Of a stretch of 64,000 nucleotides of DNA, positions 1 to 9,443 are shown in pieces; position 1 is the stretch's first letter; each line of letters begins with the position of its first letter. The stretch covers positions 1-64,000 of the forward strand of contig CALSLT010000025.1 in NCBI GenBank assembly GCA_943787265.1. Direction: 5' to 3'. A program made the position numbers and the translations under genes. This stretch comes from an uncultured Planctomycetaceae bacterium. GTDB lineage: Bacteria; Planctomycetota; Planctomycetia; Planctomycetales; Planctomycetaceae. The notes under the pieces are model-generated. The model did no database searches and had not been told where the DNA came from. It was given only the letters and a program-made list of their open reading frames with translations.

Positions 1-1070
1 GCGAAGCTTCTTTCGACACGCTCGCATCGCAGTTTCTGCAGACGCTTGTTGCGTTCGCCTTTCAGACGACGGCGGTTGGCTCGGTACGCGACTTCGTAAT
101 CAGCGGGCTTGTCCGTCCAGCGACGGTTCGGACCATCCGGCTCGCAGATGTATGTTCGCAATTCGTCCGCCCGGGACTTCGCTAGCGTTTCGTTTTTGTG
201 GTAGCCCTTGTCGCCGACGACCTCTTTGATTGCCGCGTCGCTGTCGGCCTGCTGCACGTTGCCTTGAGCGGTGTTGACGCTGTCCAGCAGCGTCTTACCG
301 TCGGACTCGTTGCCGTAATAGATCTCGGCAGACAGGATTGCTTCAGTCTCAAGGTCGACCGTGTGTTCCTGCTTGTACGACAGATGCGTGTGGCCCTTCT
401 TCATCTTCATAATGCGGGCGTCAGGGTCGCTTGAACTTTGCCAGTCCTGATTGGACGCCTTCTTGCCTTTGCGTTTTCGATCGAACTTCCGCAGGTCGTC
501 GTCGCTGTTGATTTCGACGCCGTCAGCTTCGGCCAGACCGAGGACGTACGCTTCCCAGTCCTCGCCGGTGTCCCGCCGCACGATCGACTTCATCGCCGCG
601 TTGGCTTCCAAAAGAGTTGAATCGACACCGACAGTCTTGCCTTTCAACAGCCCGTGTTCTTCGACCAGCGACAGCACGAATGCAAAGACCTGCTCGAACA
701 CTTCCAGAGGAAGTCGCTGACGGATGCGCGTCAGGCTCGAATGCTCCGGGGTGTTCTCATGCAATTCGTACCCAAGAAACTTCCGCAACGACAGGCTGTC
801 CCGACATCGCCACGCAATGCCTCGCTGAGAATCGATGCCCTCAAAGTACCCCACAAAGATCATGCGGAAGTAGATGCCTGGCGGAATGCCGGGACGACCA
901 CCTTCTTTGTAAAATGGCTCGCACAACGACTCGGCAAAGTTGTCGAACTCCCCGTCGCGGAGCACACGATTCAGGGCGTCGTAAAACACATGCCCGATCG
1001 AAGCTGGCAACTTCGCCGTCGCCACCCAAAGTTCCTGCTGCCGCTCCGTTCGACGCTGACCAAGTGCCAT
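1..1070 (-). CDS. DDE transposase, IS1182/IS5-like, 3' end cut by window
   Basis: About 356 residues are visible. Translation of the minus strand from ATG at 1070 begins MALGQRRTERQQELWVATAK and stays open to the left edge. The start is preceded by GGAGA seven bases upstream. An N-terminal DUF772-like segment (about residues 50-130, with PGIYFRMIFVGYFEGI and FLGYELHENTPEHSSLTRIR) precedes the catalytic domain. A first catalytic Asp is likely in GVDSTLLEANAAM (about residue 150) and a second in VVGDKGYHKNE (about residue 290); the catalytic Glu would lie outside the window. The role is cut-and-paste movement of the element. No frameshift is visible in the part shown, so it may be active. IS1182 is preferred over IS5 because of the DUF772-like region, but not certain. 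Confidence 0.85.
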   Translation of the reverse strand, partial: MALGQRRTERQQELWVATAKLPASIGHVFYDALNRVLRDGEFDNFAESLCEPFYKEGGRPGIPPGIYFRMIFVGYFEGIDSQRGIAWRCRDSLSLRKFLGYELHENTPEHSSLTRIRQRLPLEVFEQVFAFVLSLVEEHGLLKGKTVGVDSTLLEANAAMKSIVRRDTGEDWEAYVLGLAEADGVEINSDDDLRKFDRKRKGKKASNQDWQSSSDPDARIMKMKKGHTHLSYKQEHTVDLETEAILSAEIYYGNESDGKTLLDSVNTAQGNVQQADSDAAIKEVVGDKGYHKNETLAKSRADELRTYICEPDGPNRRWTDKPADYEVAYRANRRRLKGERNKRLQKLRCERVERSF

Positions 1071-1169
1071 CTGTAATTCTCCATTGCTCAATCTCAAGAC
1101 CCGGAGCAGGATAGCGCGAACTCATATTCAGTCCAGGTCAGTTGGCCAGCTTTTTCAACGGGCTGCTAG
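1..1169 (-). mobile_element. Insertion sequence, right end, IS1182/IS5-like (partial)
   Basis: The stretch holds the 5' part of a DDE transposase gene and about 100 bases of non-coding end. On the minus strand the outer edge reads CTAGCAGCCCGTTGAAAAAG (about 1150-1169), a G/C-then-A-run end typical of terminal inverted repeats in this kind of element. The other end lies beyond the left edge, so the inverted repeat and any target duplication cannot be verified. A CTAG palindrome sits exactly at the boundary (1166-1169) and supplies the stop codon of the neighbouring gene. Family assignment is from protein features only. Confidence 0.6.
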
Positions 1170-1423
1170 CCGGTCGCTACTGCATTTGCTGCCAATCGCA
1201 GAAGTCCGTTAAGAACACCTCCACCTATCCACACTCCGATAATCATCCCTTGCTTCTCATGATTGAATTCGGCGAATGCGTAATACAAAATATAGAACGG
1301 GAGGCATAGACAGAGGAGCCCCTTTCCAGCTCCATCGTTAAAACCAGCTATCAGTATAATAAAATAGCAGACAACCGAAGCGAGTGCGCAAATTAAACCT
1401 AATCCAGCAAGCAAACCAGCCAT
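1166..1423 (-). CDS. Small membrane protein of unknown function
   Basis: 85 residues, starting MAGLLAGLGLICALASV. The start is chosen because AAGGAGA lies just upstream; an in-frame extension to 1492 has no such site and would overlap the neighbour. Three hydrophobic stretches (about residues 3-28, 34-50, 60-78) suggest two or three membrane spans, with a short polar loop FAEFNHEKQG. The sequence resembles small planctomycete proteins found beside DUF2752 genes, as here (45 bases downstream of one). The stop codon TAG falls in the CTAG that marks the end of the insertion sequence, so the natural C-terminus may have been cut or replaced by the insertion. Function unknown. Confidence 0.6.
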   Translation of the reverse strand: MAGLLAGLGLICALASVVCYFIILIAGFNDGAGKGLLCLCLPFYILYYAFAEFNHEKQGMIIGVWIGGGVLNGLLRLAANAVATG

Positions 1424-1467
1424 AGACTTCTCCTTGGTAACAGTAGAACAGAATTGCCATACATAAT

Positions 1468-1932
1468 TCAGCCTTTGCTGAAATAGCACCAAGTCATTCT
1501 CGCGATCCCGAAGGCAACGAAAAGAAATACAGCCACGCTATAGACCGCCCGTGTAGCCCGTTCGTTCTGCGAAACCATATTCCGCATCCCGCGATTTAGT
1601 CTCGCAGGGGATATCAGTAGGAGGACATTCACCATAAGCAGCAGGTAGATTAGAATCCCGAATGGGTGGTAGGTGAAACTTTTGGCAATCGCCAGGTGCG
1701 AAACACAGGTGACACTGCGCGTCAAACCACAGCCCGGACAAGGTAGGCTAAGCGTCTTCTGAATCCAGCAGAGGTCAATCTGCAACCCATCTTCAGGCAG
1801 GAGAAACGTCGCTGCGATAGCGAGGAGCGAGAAGATGTTGGTCAGGCGACCAAACAACACATGATGCATCGGTTTTCGCGTCAAGGCGTCCGGTATTGAA
1901 AAACAATCTACTTCCGAAGTACGATTGTCCAT
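1468..1932 (-). CDS. DUF2752 family membrane protein
   Basis: 154 residues. The DUF2752 signature CPGCGLTRSV (about residues 65-74) follows a first hydrophobic helix (about 33-45) and precedes two more (about 92-108 and 130-146). This family is common in planctomycetes and Bacteroidetes; its biochemical role is not established. The paired cysteines could bind metal or form a disulfide. A second possible start, MHHVLFGRLTN, 21 residues in would give a shorter N-terminus nearer the usual family length; neither has a strong ribosome site. It lies upstream of, and probably in one transcript with, the 85-residue membrane protein. Confidence 0.8.
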   Translation of the reverse strand: MDNRTSEVDCFSIPDALTRKPMHHVLFGRLTNIFSLLAIAATFLLPEDGLQIDLCWIQKTLSLPCPGCGLTRSVTCVSHLAIAKSFTYHPFGILIYLLLMVNVLLLISPARLNRGMRNMVSQNERATRAVYSVAVFLFVAFGIARMTWCYFSKG

Positions 1933-1972
1933 ATGTCCCTGTTTTTGTTATTATTACGCGCCGCGTGATGAT

Positions 1973-3091
1973 CTACTTGAAGATTTGGCACTTGGGTAAT
2001 GCGGCTTGTAGTTTCTTCACGCCAGCGTCAGTTACCTTCGTGTTTTCAACCATTAGCCCCACAAGCGTCGTCATTCCCATGAGATTCTCTAATCCAGCAT
2101 CAGTCACCTTAGTGCCAGAGAGACCGAGTGTATGCAGGCTCTTCAGTTCATTGAGTTGCTTTATCCCGTCGTCCGTAACTTGAGTACGGTGGAGGAACAG
2201 CCATGCAAGGCTCTTTGACTCCTTCAGGTTCATCAGTCCAATATTAGTCATCTGAGTACCAGAGAGACCCAACATTGTCAGGTTTCTCAGCCCCTTCAGA
2301 TGTGCCAACCCGGCCCCGTTGATCTGAGTGTTTTCGAGATTCAACGTCTCCAGACTTGTTAGTCCCTTTAGATGTACAAGACCGGCGTCAGTTACTTGAG
2401 TGTTGGTGAGAGCCAGTAACTCCAGGTTCGCCAATCGTTTAAGATGCTCCAGTCCCGTGTCGGTCACACCTGATCCAATCCCCAGCCCTTTCAATGATGT
2501 CATTTCGCCAAGATGAACCAATCCAGCGTCCGTCACATTGGTATCAGATAGATACAGCGTTCTCAGACTTGTAACCTCTTTGAGATGAATTAACCCGGCG
2601 TTGGTCACTTCAGTTGAAACGAGACTCAAGTCCACCAGACTCAGCAAGCCGGTGAGATGCTCCAGGCCAGCACTTGTAACTTTCGTGCTGTCGAGTGTCA
2701 GCGTTTCCAGGCTCGCCATTCTTTTGAGATGCACAAGGCCTGCGTCAGATACATTGGTGCCAGAGAGATCCAACATTATAAGGCTTGTCAGGCCTTTAAG
2801 ATTTACCAGTTCGGCATCAGTCACCGACGGTTCAGACATTCGAACGCCGACCGCCTTCTCGGAATCATCCTCATCGAAAGCGACTTCACCCCCCAATTCG
2901 AAGATCTTCAAGAGTGGCTTATTCTTCGCCAAGGCGGCAGCAACTTGCGATTGCGTAACTGCATCCACTTCCGATTCATCTCCTCGCACAACAACCTGCG
3001 TCGTCTTTGGTCGCCTGGGGGATTTCTTCGATTTACCACATCCGCAGATCGACATTGAAGACAACAGCAGTAGGCAGCACATAAGTCGCAT
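1973..3091 (-). CDS. Leucine-rich-repeat lipoprotein
   Basis: 372 residues. The N-terminus MRLMCCLLLLSSMSICGCGK is a lipoprotein-type signal with cysteines at the expected cleavage point, so the protein is probably anchored in a membrane outside the cytoplasm. After a basic linker and a short spacer (about residues 25-90), twelve LRR units of 23-24 residues follow to the C-terminus, with consensus VTDAGLxHLKxLTSLxxLxL. This short, regular LRR type is widespread in planctomycetes and is usually a protein-binding scaffold. The partner is unknown. The last unit is incomplete and ends in KCQIFK. Spelling across repeats is varied, so the array is old rather than freshly expanded. Confidence 0.85.
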   Translation of the reverse strand: MRLMCCLLLLSSMSICGCGKSKKSPRRPKTTQVVVRGDESEVDAVTQSQVAAALAKNKPLLKIFELGGEVAFDEDDSEKAVGVRMSEPSVTDAELVNLKGLTSLIMLDLSGTNVSDAGLVHLKRMASLETLTLDSTKVTSAGLEHLTGLLSLVDLSLVSTEVTNAGLIHLKEVTSLRTLYLSDTNVTDAGLVHLGEMTSLKGLGIGSGVTDTGLEHLKRLANLELLALTNTQVTDAGLVHLKGLTSLETLNLENTQINGAGLAHLKGLRNLTMLGLSGTQMTNIGLMNLKESKSLAWLFLHRTQVTDDGIKQLNELKSLHTLGLSGTKVTDAGLENLMGMTTLVGLMVENTKVTDAGVKKLQAALPKCQIFK

Positions 3092-3546
3092 ATTGTTTCC
3101 AATATCTAAATAGAGGACGGTCCCGTTTTCAGATGCTCTCGCTGTGCGATTCGTTACTTGGTCCGACGGACCACCGAACAGAAATCTCTGTTGGCCATGG
3201 CACTGAATCAGCTGAGATTCACCAATGCCTGTCGTACTCGTACACTCTCAGAACGGCCTACAGTTCAAGGCAGATAAACTTCTGGTTCTGGGCGCGGTCT
3301 TCTACGAATTTCTTCGAATTCGGACATGTCCCGTCTGCGCTTAGAGCAAGCAGCACAGAGGACTGAGATGACAGTAACGGGGAAATGCGACAGTGGATCT
3401 GAGAATTCGGGGAATGTCGTGGCAAATTTTCTGGCGATGGCTGGAGCCAGTTTCTTGTGATCGATTCACCGATTTCTTCGTTTGCAGCCCTGCGGTCCGA
3501 TTTCTGCGCCCTGATTGCCCGCTCTTTCTGCCCAAGGAAACATTAG
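3092..3546. other. Intergenic region between divergent genes
   Basis: This 455-base stretch separates the LRR lipoprotein gene (minus) from the ECF sigma gene (plus) and must hold both promoters. Open frames here are short and lack ribosome sites. I see no clear -35/-10 pair, repeat or RNA. Confidence 0.5.
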
Positions 3547-4161
3547 ATGGACAAGGCGAAGTGTGAGGAACTTCTCAATCGAGCCCGGCAAGGTGACACA
3601 GGCGCGTTGGGCGTCCTGTTTCGCGATGCGAGAAATGACCTCCACGCCGCTGCTCGAGCCCAGATGGACGACAGGCTCAAAGCTCGAGTTGATGCATCTG
3701 ATGTTCTGCAACAAACGCTGTTGGATGCTCAGAAGGATTTTCGAGACTTTCGAGGATCAACCGCTGAGGAGTGGCAGGCGTGGATCAGGCGAGTGCTGGA
3801 ACACAACATGGCAAACGAAATCGCAAAGCACGTGGTGGCACAAAAAAGAGCCGTCGGTCGCGAACAGTCGGCTCGGAATCGCGAGCAGAGTTCTGGAGCT
3901 TTGTACCAGCTACTGGATGGGCAATTGACATCGCCAAGTCAAAAGGCCCTTAAGAAAGAGGCGACTGAGCAGTTGCAGGACGCAATCGACCGTCTTCCGG
4001 TTTCTCAGGCCGCGGCGATTCGAATGCGTTACATTCAAAACATATCGCTCAGTGAGATGGCGGAAGTTATGGGACGCAGCGAGTCGGCAGTGGCCGGACT
4101 AATTAAACGCGGCATACGTCATCTCAAGAGTCAAGTCGGCACTGGCGAATCGAGTGACTGA
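3547..4161 (+). CDS. ECF-family RNA polymerase sigma factor, planctomycete type
   Basis: 204 residues. Region 2 spans about residues 15-90 (DASDVLQQTLLDAQKDFRDF and WIRRVLEHNMANE match the -10-binding helices), and region 4 about 140-195 with the helix-turn-helix LSEMAEVMGRSESAVAGLIK. The ARNDLHAAARAQMDDRLKAR segment and the long linker are typical of ECF factors found only in planctomycetes, which usually sit next to a Ser/Thr kinase instead of an anti-sigma gene. That is the arrangement here: a WD40 kinase gene begins 185 bases downstream on the same strand. It probably directs RNA polymerase to a small regulon under control of that kinase; the target genes are not visible. Confidence 0.92.
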   Translation: MDKAKCEELLNRARQGDTGALGVLFRDARNDLHAAARAQMDDRLKARVDASDVLQQTLLDAQKDFRDFRGSTAEEWQAWIRRVLEHNMANEIAKHVVAQKRAVGREQSARNREQSSGALYQLLDGQLTSPSQKALKKEATEQLQDAIDRLPVSQAAAIRMRYIQNISLSEMAEVMGRSESAVAGLIKRGIRHLKSQVGTGESSD

Positions 4162-4346
4162 ATACTCAGTGAGGAAAGAGGGTGTCATCGTCTGGATTGA
4201 CTTAGATGCATAAACCCCAGCGTGCTCCAATCTCGACGCTGACTTGAATATTTCCGACAAGCGATTGCAGTTACAGTCAGTAGTCTGATGGGTTGTCGTT
4301 ACGACGGACACAGCTCGACATTGATTCAATTCGGAGGACCAGCTTG

Positions 4347-7300
4347 ATGGCAGAAGACCAGCGGTCTGATGATGATGATTCCGAACTGAATCACATTCTG
4401 GCCGAGTACTACCGTCGAATTGATGCCGGTGAGGCAATTGATAAGGACCAGTTTATTGCAGAGCATCCAGATCAAGCTGACGCCCTTATCGAATTCCTTT
4501 CTGGCGAAGCTCGGCTGCAGTCAGACCCCGGTGGCCCCGCTCCGCACAACACTCCCACGATCCTTGTTGATCGACGCAACACTGCTGCTACGCCACCACC
4601 AGTCATCTCATATTTCGGCGATTACGAATTACTGAACGAAATCGCTCGCGGTGGAATGGGTGTGGTCTACAAAGCACGCCAGGCCAGCCTGAACCGTATT
4701 GTCGCCATCAAGATGATCCTCTCAGGCGAGATGGCTCGTGAAAGCGACGTTCAGAGATTCCACACGGAAGCGGAAGCTGCCGCGAAGCTCAAGCATCCTG
4801 GCATCGTCCAGATTTATGAGATTGGCGAAGAGAACAATCAGCACTACTTCTCGATGGAGTTTGTCGACGGGGCGAATCTTGGCGAGATGGTCCGCGATTA
4901 TCCGTTGCCCGCCCGAGAAGCTGCCCAGCTCGTGCTGAATGTTGCGGAAGCAATCGAGTATGCACACGAACAGGGTGTGCTGCATCGCGACCTTAAGCCT
5001 TCGAACGTGCTGCTTGATTCACGTGGCGAAGTAAAGGTCACCGATTTCGGCCTGGCCAAGCAGCTGGACAGCGACCAGCATCTCACGCAGACAGGTCAGA
5101 TTCTGGGCACACCGAGCTACATGCCTCCCGAACAGGCGTCGGGCAATGACGCCTTGATGGGACCAACAGCCGACGTGTATTCACTTGGGGCCGTTCTGTA
5201 CCACCTGGTGACTCAACGACCACCTTTCGCTGCTGCAACACCGCTGGAAACCATTCATCAGGTGATCAACCACGAACCTGTTTCTCCACGTTTGCTTGAA
5301 AAGAACCTGCCCAAAGACGTTGAGACCATTTGCCAGAAGTGTCTCCAGAAAGAGCCTCATCGTCGCTACCTTCGAGCCAGTGAACTTGCTGAAGATCTGC
5401 AACGGTTTCTGGATAATCGTCCGATACTCGCGCGGCCGATCAGCCGCGTGGAGCGAGTCTGGCGTTGGTGTCACCGCAATCCGGTCGTCGCTGGCCTTTC
5501 TGCAGCCGTTACGCTTCTGCTGCTCGCGCTTGGAATCGCGGGCCCGATTACTGCTTACAAACAGATGTCGCTGGTGCGAGAAAAGTCTGCGCTTCTGACA
5601 CGTGCAACGAACTCAGCGAATGTCGCACAGCGGAAGACGCAGGAAGCTCAAAAAGAGCGTCGAGCCGCTGTCAGCGCAGAGCGGGAAGCCGTCGCGTCCC
5701 GGGAAAAGACGGAAGCGACGTTGGCTCGTTCCAACTTCTTGCTGGCCCAGGCGAGGTGGGACAACAATCGTGTGGCCGACGCTCGCGAGCTACTGCACAG
5801 GGTGCCTCGACAGCACCGGAACTTCGAATGGTACCTGTCGCGTCGGCAATTCGAGGGCTCGGATGTGACGCTCTATGGACATACTGGTGATGTCACCAGC
5901 GTGAGTTTCAGCCCGGACGGCATGCGCATCGCATCCTCGGGAAGTGCGCGTCGACGCTTCCCGGGATCCGGTGAAATCAAGTTGTGGGACGCGTCGACGG
6001 GCAAGGAACTCCACACGCTCAACGGACATACGGACAATGTCAACAGCGTGAGATTCAGCCCAGATGGCACGCGCATCGCCTCCGGAAGTTGTGATGACAC
6101 AATCCGGTTGTGGGACGCGTCGACGGGTGAGGAACTCCACACGCTCGACGGACATACAGATGATGTGACCAGCGTGAGTTTCAGCCCGGATGGCACGCGC
6201 ATCGCCTCGGGAAGTACTGACCAGACAATCAAGTTGTGGGACGCGTCGACGGGCAAGGAGATCCACACGCTCAACGGACATACGAGGGATGTCCGCAGCG
6301 TGAGTTTCGGCCCGGATGGCACGCGCATCGCCTCGGGAAGTTGGGATCAGACAATCCGGTTGTGGGACGCGTCGACGGGCGAGGAACTCCACACGCTCAA
6401 GGGACATACGAATTGGGTCACCAGCGTGAGTTTCAGCCCGGATGGCACGCGCATCGCCTCGGGAAGTTCGGATCAGACAATCCGGTTGTGGGATGCATCG
6501 AAGGGTGAGGAACTCTACACGCTCAAGGGACATACGGACAATGTCCGCAGCGTGAGTTTCAGCCCGGATGGCACGCGCATCGCCTCGGGAAGTGATGATC
6601 AGACAATCCGGTTTTGGGACGCGGCGACGGGTGAGGGAACTCCACACGCTCAAGGGACATACGAGGGATGTCCGCAGCGTGAGTTTCAGCCCGGATGGCA
6701 CGCGCATCGCATCCGGAAGTGATGATCAGACAATCCGGTTTTGGGACGCGGCGACGGGCGAGGAACTCCGCACGCTCAAGGGACATACAAGTGGTGTCTG
6801 GAGCGTGTGTTTCAGCCCGGATGGCACGCGCATCGCGTCCGTGGGTAGAGATAAGACAATCAAGTTGTGGGACGCGTCGACGGGCGAGCAACTCCACACG
6901 CTCAAGGGACATACGGGTGATGTCAACAGCGTGAGTTTCAGCCCGGATGGCACACGCATCGCATCCTCGGGAAGTAGAGATCAGACAATCAAGTTGTGGG
7001 ACGCGTCGACGGGCGAGGAACTCCACACCCTCAAGGGACATACGGACAATGTCCGCAGCGTGAGTTTCAGCCCGGATGGCACGCGCATCGCCTCGGGAAG
7101 TGAGGATCAGACAATCCGGTTGTGGGACGCGTCGACGGGTGAGGAACTCCACACCCTCAAGGGACATACCAGTCTTGGTCGCCTTTCACATTCGCGGAGT
7201 GTCCGCAGCGTGAATTTCAGTCCGGATGGCACGCGCATCGCCTCGGGAATTCTTGGTAACACAATCAAGTTGTGGGACGTGTCGACGGGCGAGGAACTCC

Positions 7301-9121
7301 CACACCCTCAAGGGACATACTAAACGTGTCCTCAGCGTGAGTTTCAGTCCGGATGGCGCGCGCATCGCATCCGAAAGTGAGGATCAGACCATCCGGTTGT
7401 GGGACGCGTCGACGGGTGAGGAACTCCACACCCTCAAGAGACGTTCGAACGGGAGCTACATGGGTGGAGTGAGTTTCAGCCCGGATGGCACGCGTATCGT
7501 CTCGGAAAATAATTATAACACAATCGGGTTGTGGGACGCGGCGACGGGCGAGGAACTCCACACCCTCAAGGGACATACAAATGGTGTCATCAGCATGAGT
7601 TTCAGCCCGGATGGCAAACGCATCGCATCCTCGGAATTTGAGGCTCATACCATCTGGTTGTGGGACGCGGCGACGGGCGAGCAACTCCACACGCTCAAGG
7701 GACATACGGACGATGTCAACAGCGTGAGTTTCAGCCCGGATGGCACTCGCATCGCCTCCGGAAGTCTGGATCAGACAATCCGGTTGTGGGACGCGGCGAC
7801 GGGCGAGGAGCGCCTTACGCTCAAGGGACATACGGACGATGTCAACAGCGTGAGATTCAGCCCGGATGGCACGCGCATCGCTTCGGCAAGTTTGAACCTC
7901 GGCAGAACGAGTAGAGATCAGACAATCCGACTGTGGGACGCGTCGACGGGCGAGGAACTCCACACGCTCAAGGGACATACGGACAATGCCCGCAGCGTGA
8001 GTTTCAGCCCGGATGGCACGCGCATCGCATCCGTGGGTAGAGATAAGACAATCAAGTTGTGGGACGCGTCGACGGGCGAGCAACTCCACACGCTCAAGGG
8101 ACATACGGGTGATGTCAACAGCGTGAGTTTCAGCCTGGATGGCACTCACATCGCCTCGGGAAGTACTGATAAGACAATCATGTTGTGGGACGCGTCGACG
8201 GGTGAGGACCTCCACACGCTCAAGGGACATACGCGGCGTGTCCGCAGCGTGAGTTTCAGCCCGGATGGCACGCGCATTGCCTCAGGAAGTGGAGAATTCG
8301 GGAATTCCGGTAAAATCAAATTGTGGGACGCGGCGACGGGCGAGGAACTCCACACGATCAAGGGACATACCGGTAATGTCACCAGCGTGAGTTTCAGTCC
8401 GGATGGCACGCGCATCGCATCCGGAAGTATGAATCAGACCATCCGGTTGTGGGACGCGTCGACGGGCGAGGAACTCCACACGATCAAGGGACATACCGGT
8501 TATGTCCTCAGCGTGAGTTTCAGTCCGGATGGCACGCGCATCGCCTCGGGAAGTTTTGATCAGACAATCCGGTTATGGAACGCGTCGACGGGCGAGGAAC
8601 TCCACACGCTCAAGGGACATACCGGTTATGTCCGCGGCGTGAGTTTCAGTCCGGATGGCACGCGTCTGTTAACACGAGGCTTCACAGGTAAAAAACTGAT
8701 ATGGGAGCTTACATCAGGAAAAGTTCTTCCAGACGGCAATGTCGAGGAGTTTCCAGCAGACAACGATTCCACCAAAACTCCCGTTGGTCGGTGGCTCGCG
8801 ATACCCTCGGGGAAAGATGTCCTGATAGTGGATCTCGCTTACAAGAAGACGCCGCGTGAACGGCAGCGTCGGCAGTTGCTGACTCGTCCCAAGCCTCGCT
8901 GGCATAGAAGACAGTTTCAGGCGGCACAATCCGCGAAGCTGTGGTACGCCGCCGTATTTCATGCAGCGTGGTTACTCAAGATCACTCCTTCCCGCGCGTT
9001 GCTGCACGATGACCTGCATGAGGCTCATCGCCAGTTACTGGCAGCCCACAACGGCCAAAGTCCACCACTGCCAGCAGTCGCCGTAGGGATGCTGAAACTG
9101 CCACGTGGTACTGACTTGTGA
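4347..9121 (+). CDS. Giant Ser/Thr kinase with 22 WD40 repeats, broken by two +1 frameshifts
   Basis: Start ATG at 4347 follows GGAGGA. The first frame encodes a kinase domain: glycine loop RGGMGVVY (about residue 102), VAIK lysine (122), HRDLKPSN (213), DFG (233), PPEQ. A single membrane helix lies at about 378-403, then a coiled coil (405-470), then WD40 repeats to near the C-terminus. One extra G in GGG at 6635-6637 and one extra C in CCC at 7299-7301 shift the frame; skipping both restores one frame of 1590 residues with the repeat pattern intact. The first frame alone stops at 6722, the second runs to 7323, the third to 9121. The protein would be membrane-anchored with a cytoplasmic kinase and WD40 propellers as sensor or scaffold. 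Whether the shifts are real mutations or sequence errors cannot be decided here. Confidence 0.85.
5875..8735 (+). repeat. Tandem array of 22 WD40-coding units, about 126 bases each
   Basis: Each unit encodes roughly 42 residues of the type GHTxxVxSVSFSPDGTRIASGSxDxTIRLWDASTGEELHTLK. Most units share nearly the same DNA spelling, for example the phrase agcccggatggcacgcgcat, so the array must be young or homogenised by recombination. Units 1, 11, 16 and 19 carry 5-10 residue insertions; unit 13 has lost the GHT motif; unit 22 is degenerate. The pair with VGRDKTIKLWD followed by GHTGDVNSVSFS occurs twice, nine units apart (about 6835-6950 and 8030-8150), which points to block duplication. Twenty-one units would make three seven-bladed propellers. 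Confidence 0.9.
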
Positions 9122-9443
9122 TCACACGTAGGTTCGTGGCACTCCTGCTGTTCATCGGCCAGGGGCTGCAGGACTCATGATCGCTGAGGCGAGGAGTAAC
9201 ACAAGATGGTCACTACTGAGTTGGGTCCTGAGTTCACATAGAGAGATGGGTAAAGCGTGGGGATCGATCCCGGCACAAATGCCGACTACCGAGTCGTGAT
9301 TCTTGCCGACTTCGACGGAGCATTGAAGAATTCCAGAGGCTAGTTGAACCCCGAAGTAATGACCCCGAGATATCTGGTACCATCTGCCATGAACTTGACC
9401 ACGCCACGCAAGCCAGTGCCACACTCAATCACAAAAGTTAATC
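9122..9443. other. Intergenic region
   Basis: 322 bases between the WD40 kinase and the metallophosphoesterase. A 90-codon open frame exists on the minus strand (9152-9424), but it resembles no family I know and has no ribosome site. No repeat, RNA or attachment-site copy is visible. Confidence 0.45.

Noticed and set aside
198..1125. Several plus- and minus-strand frames over the transposase
   Set aside because: They are in other frames than the clear DDE transposase reading from 1070 on the minus strand.
5790..8494. Long minus-strand open frames (up to about 320 codons) across the WD40 array
   Set aside because: They arise because the repeat unit length is a multiple of three and lacks stops on the reverse strand; they translate to arginine-rich repeats such as RRRVPQPDCLI with no known family.
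5875..8735. Possible CRISPR array
   Set aside because: Repeats are about 126 bases, coding, and without unique spacers of constant length; they are WD40 blades.
9152..9424. Minus-strand frame of 90 codons between kinase and phosphoesterase
   Set aside because: No ribosome site, no family resemblance, and no conserved pattern.
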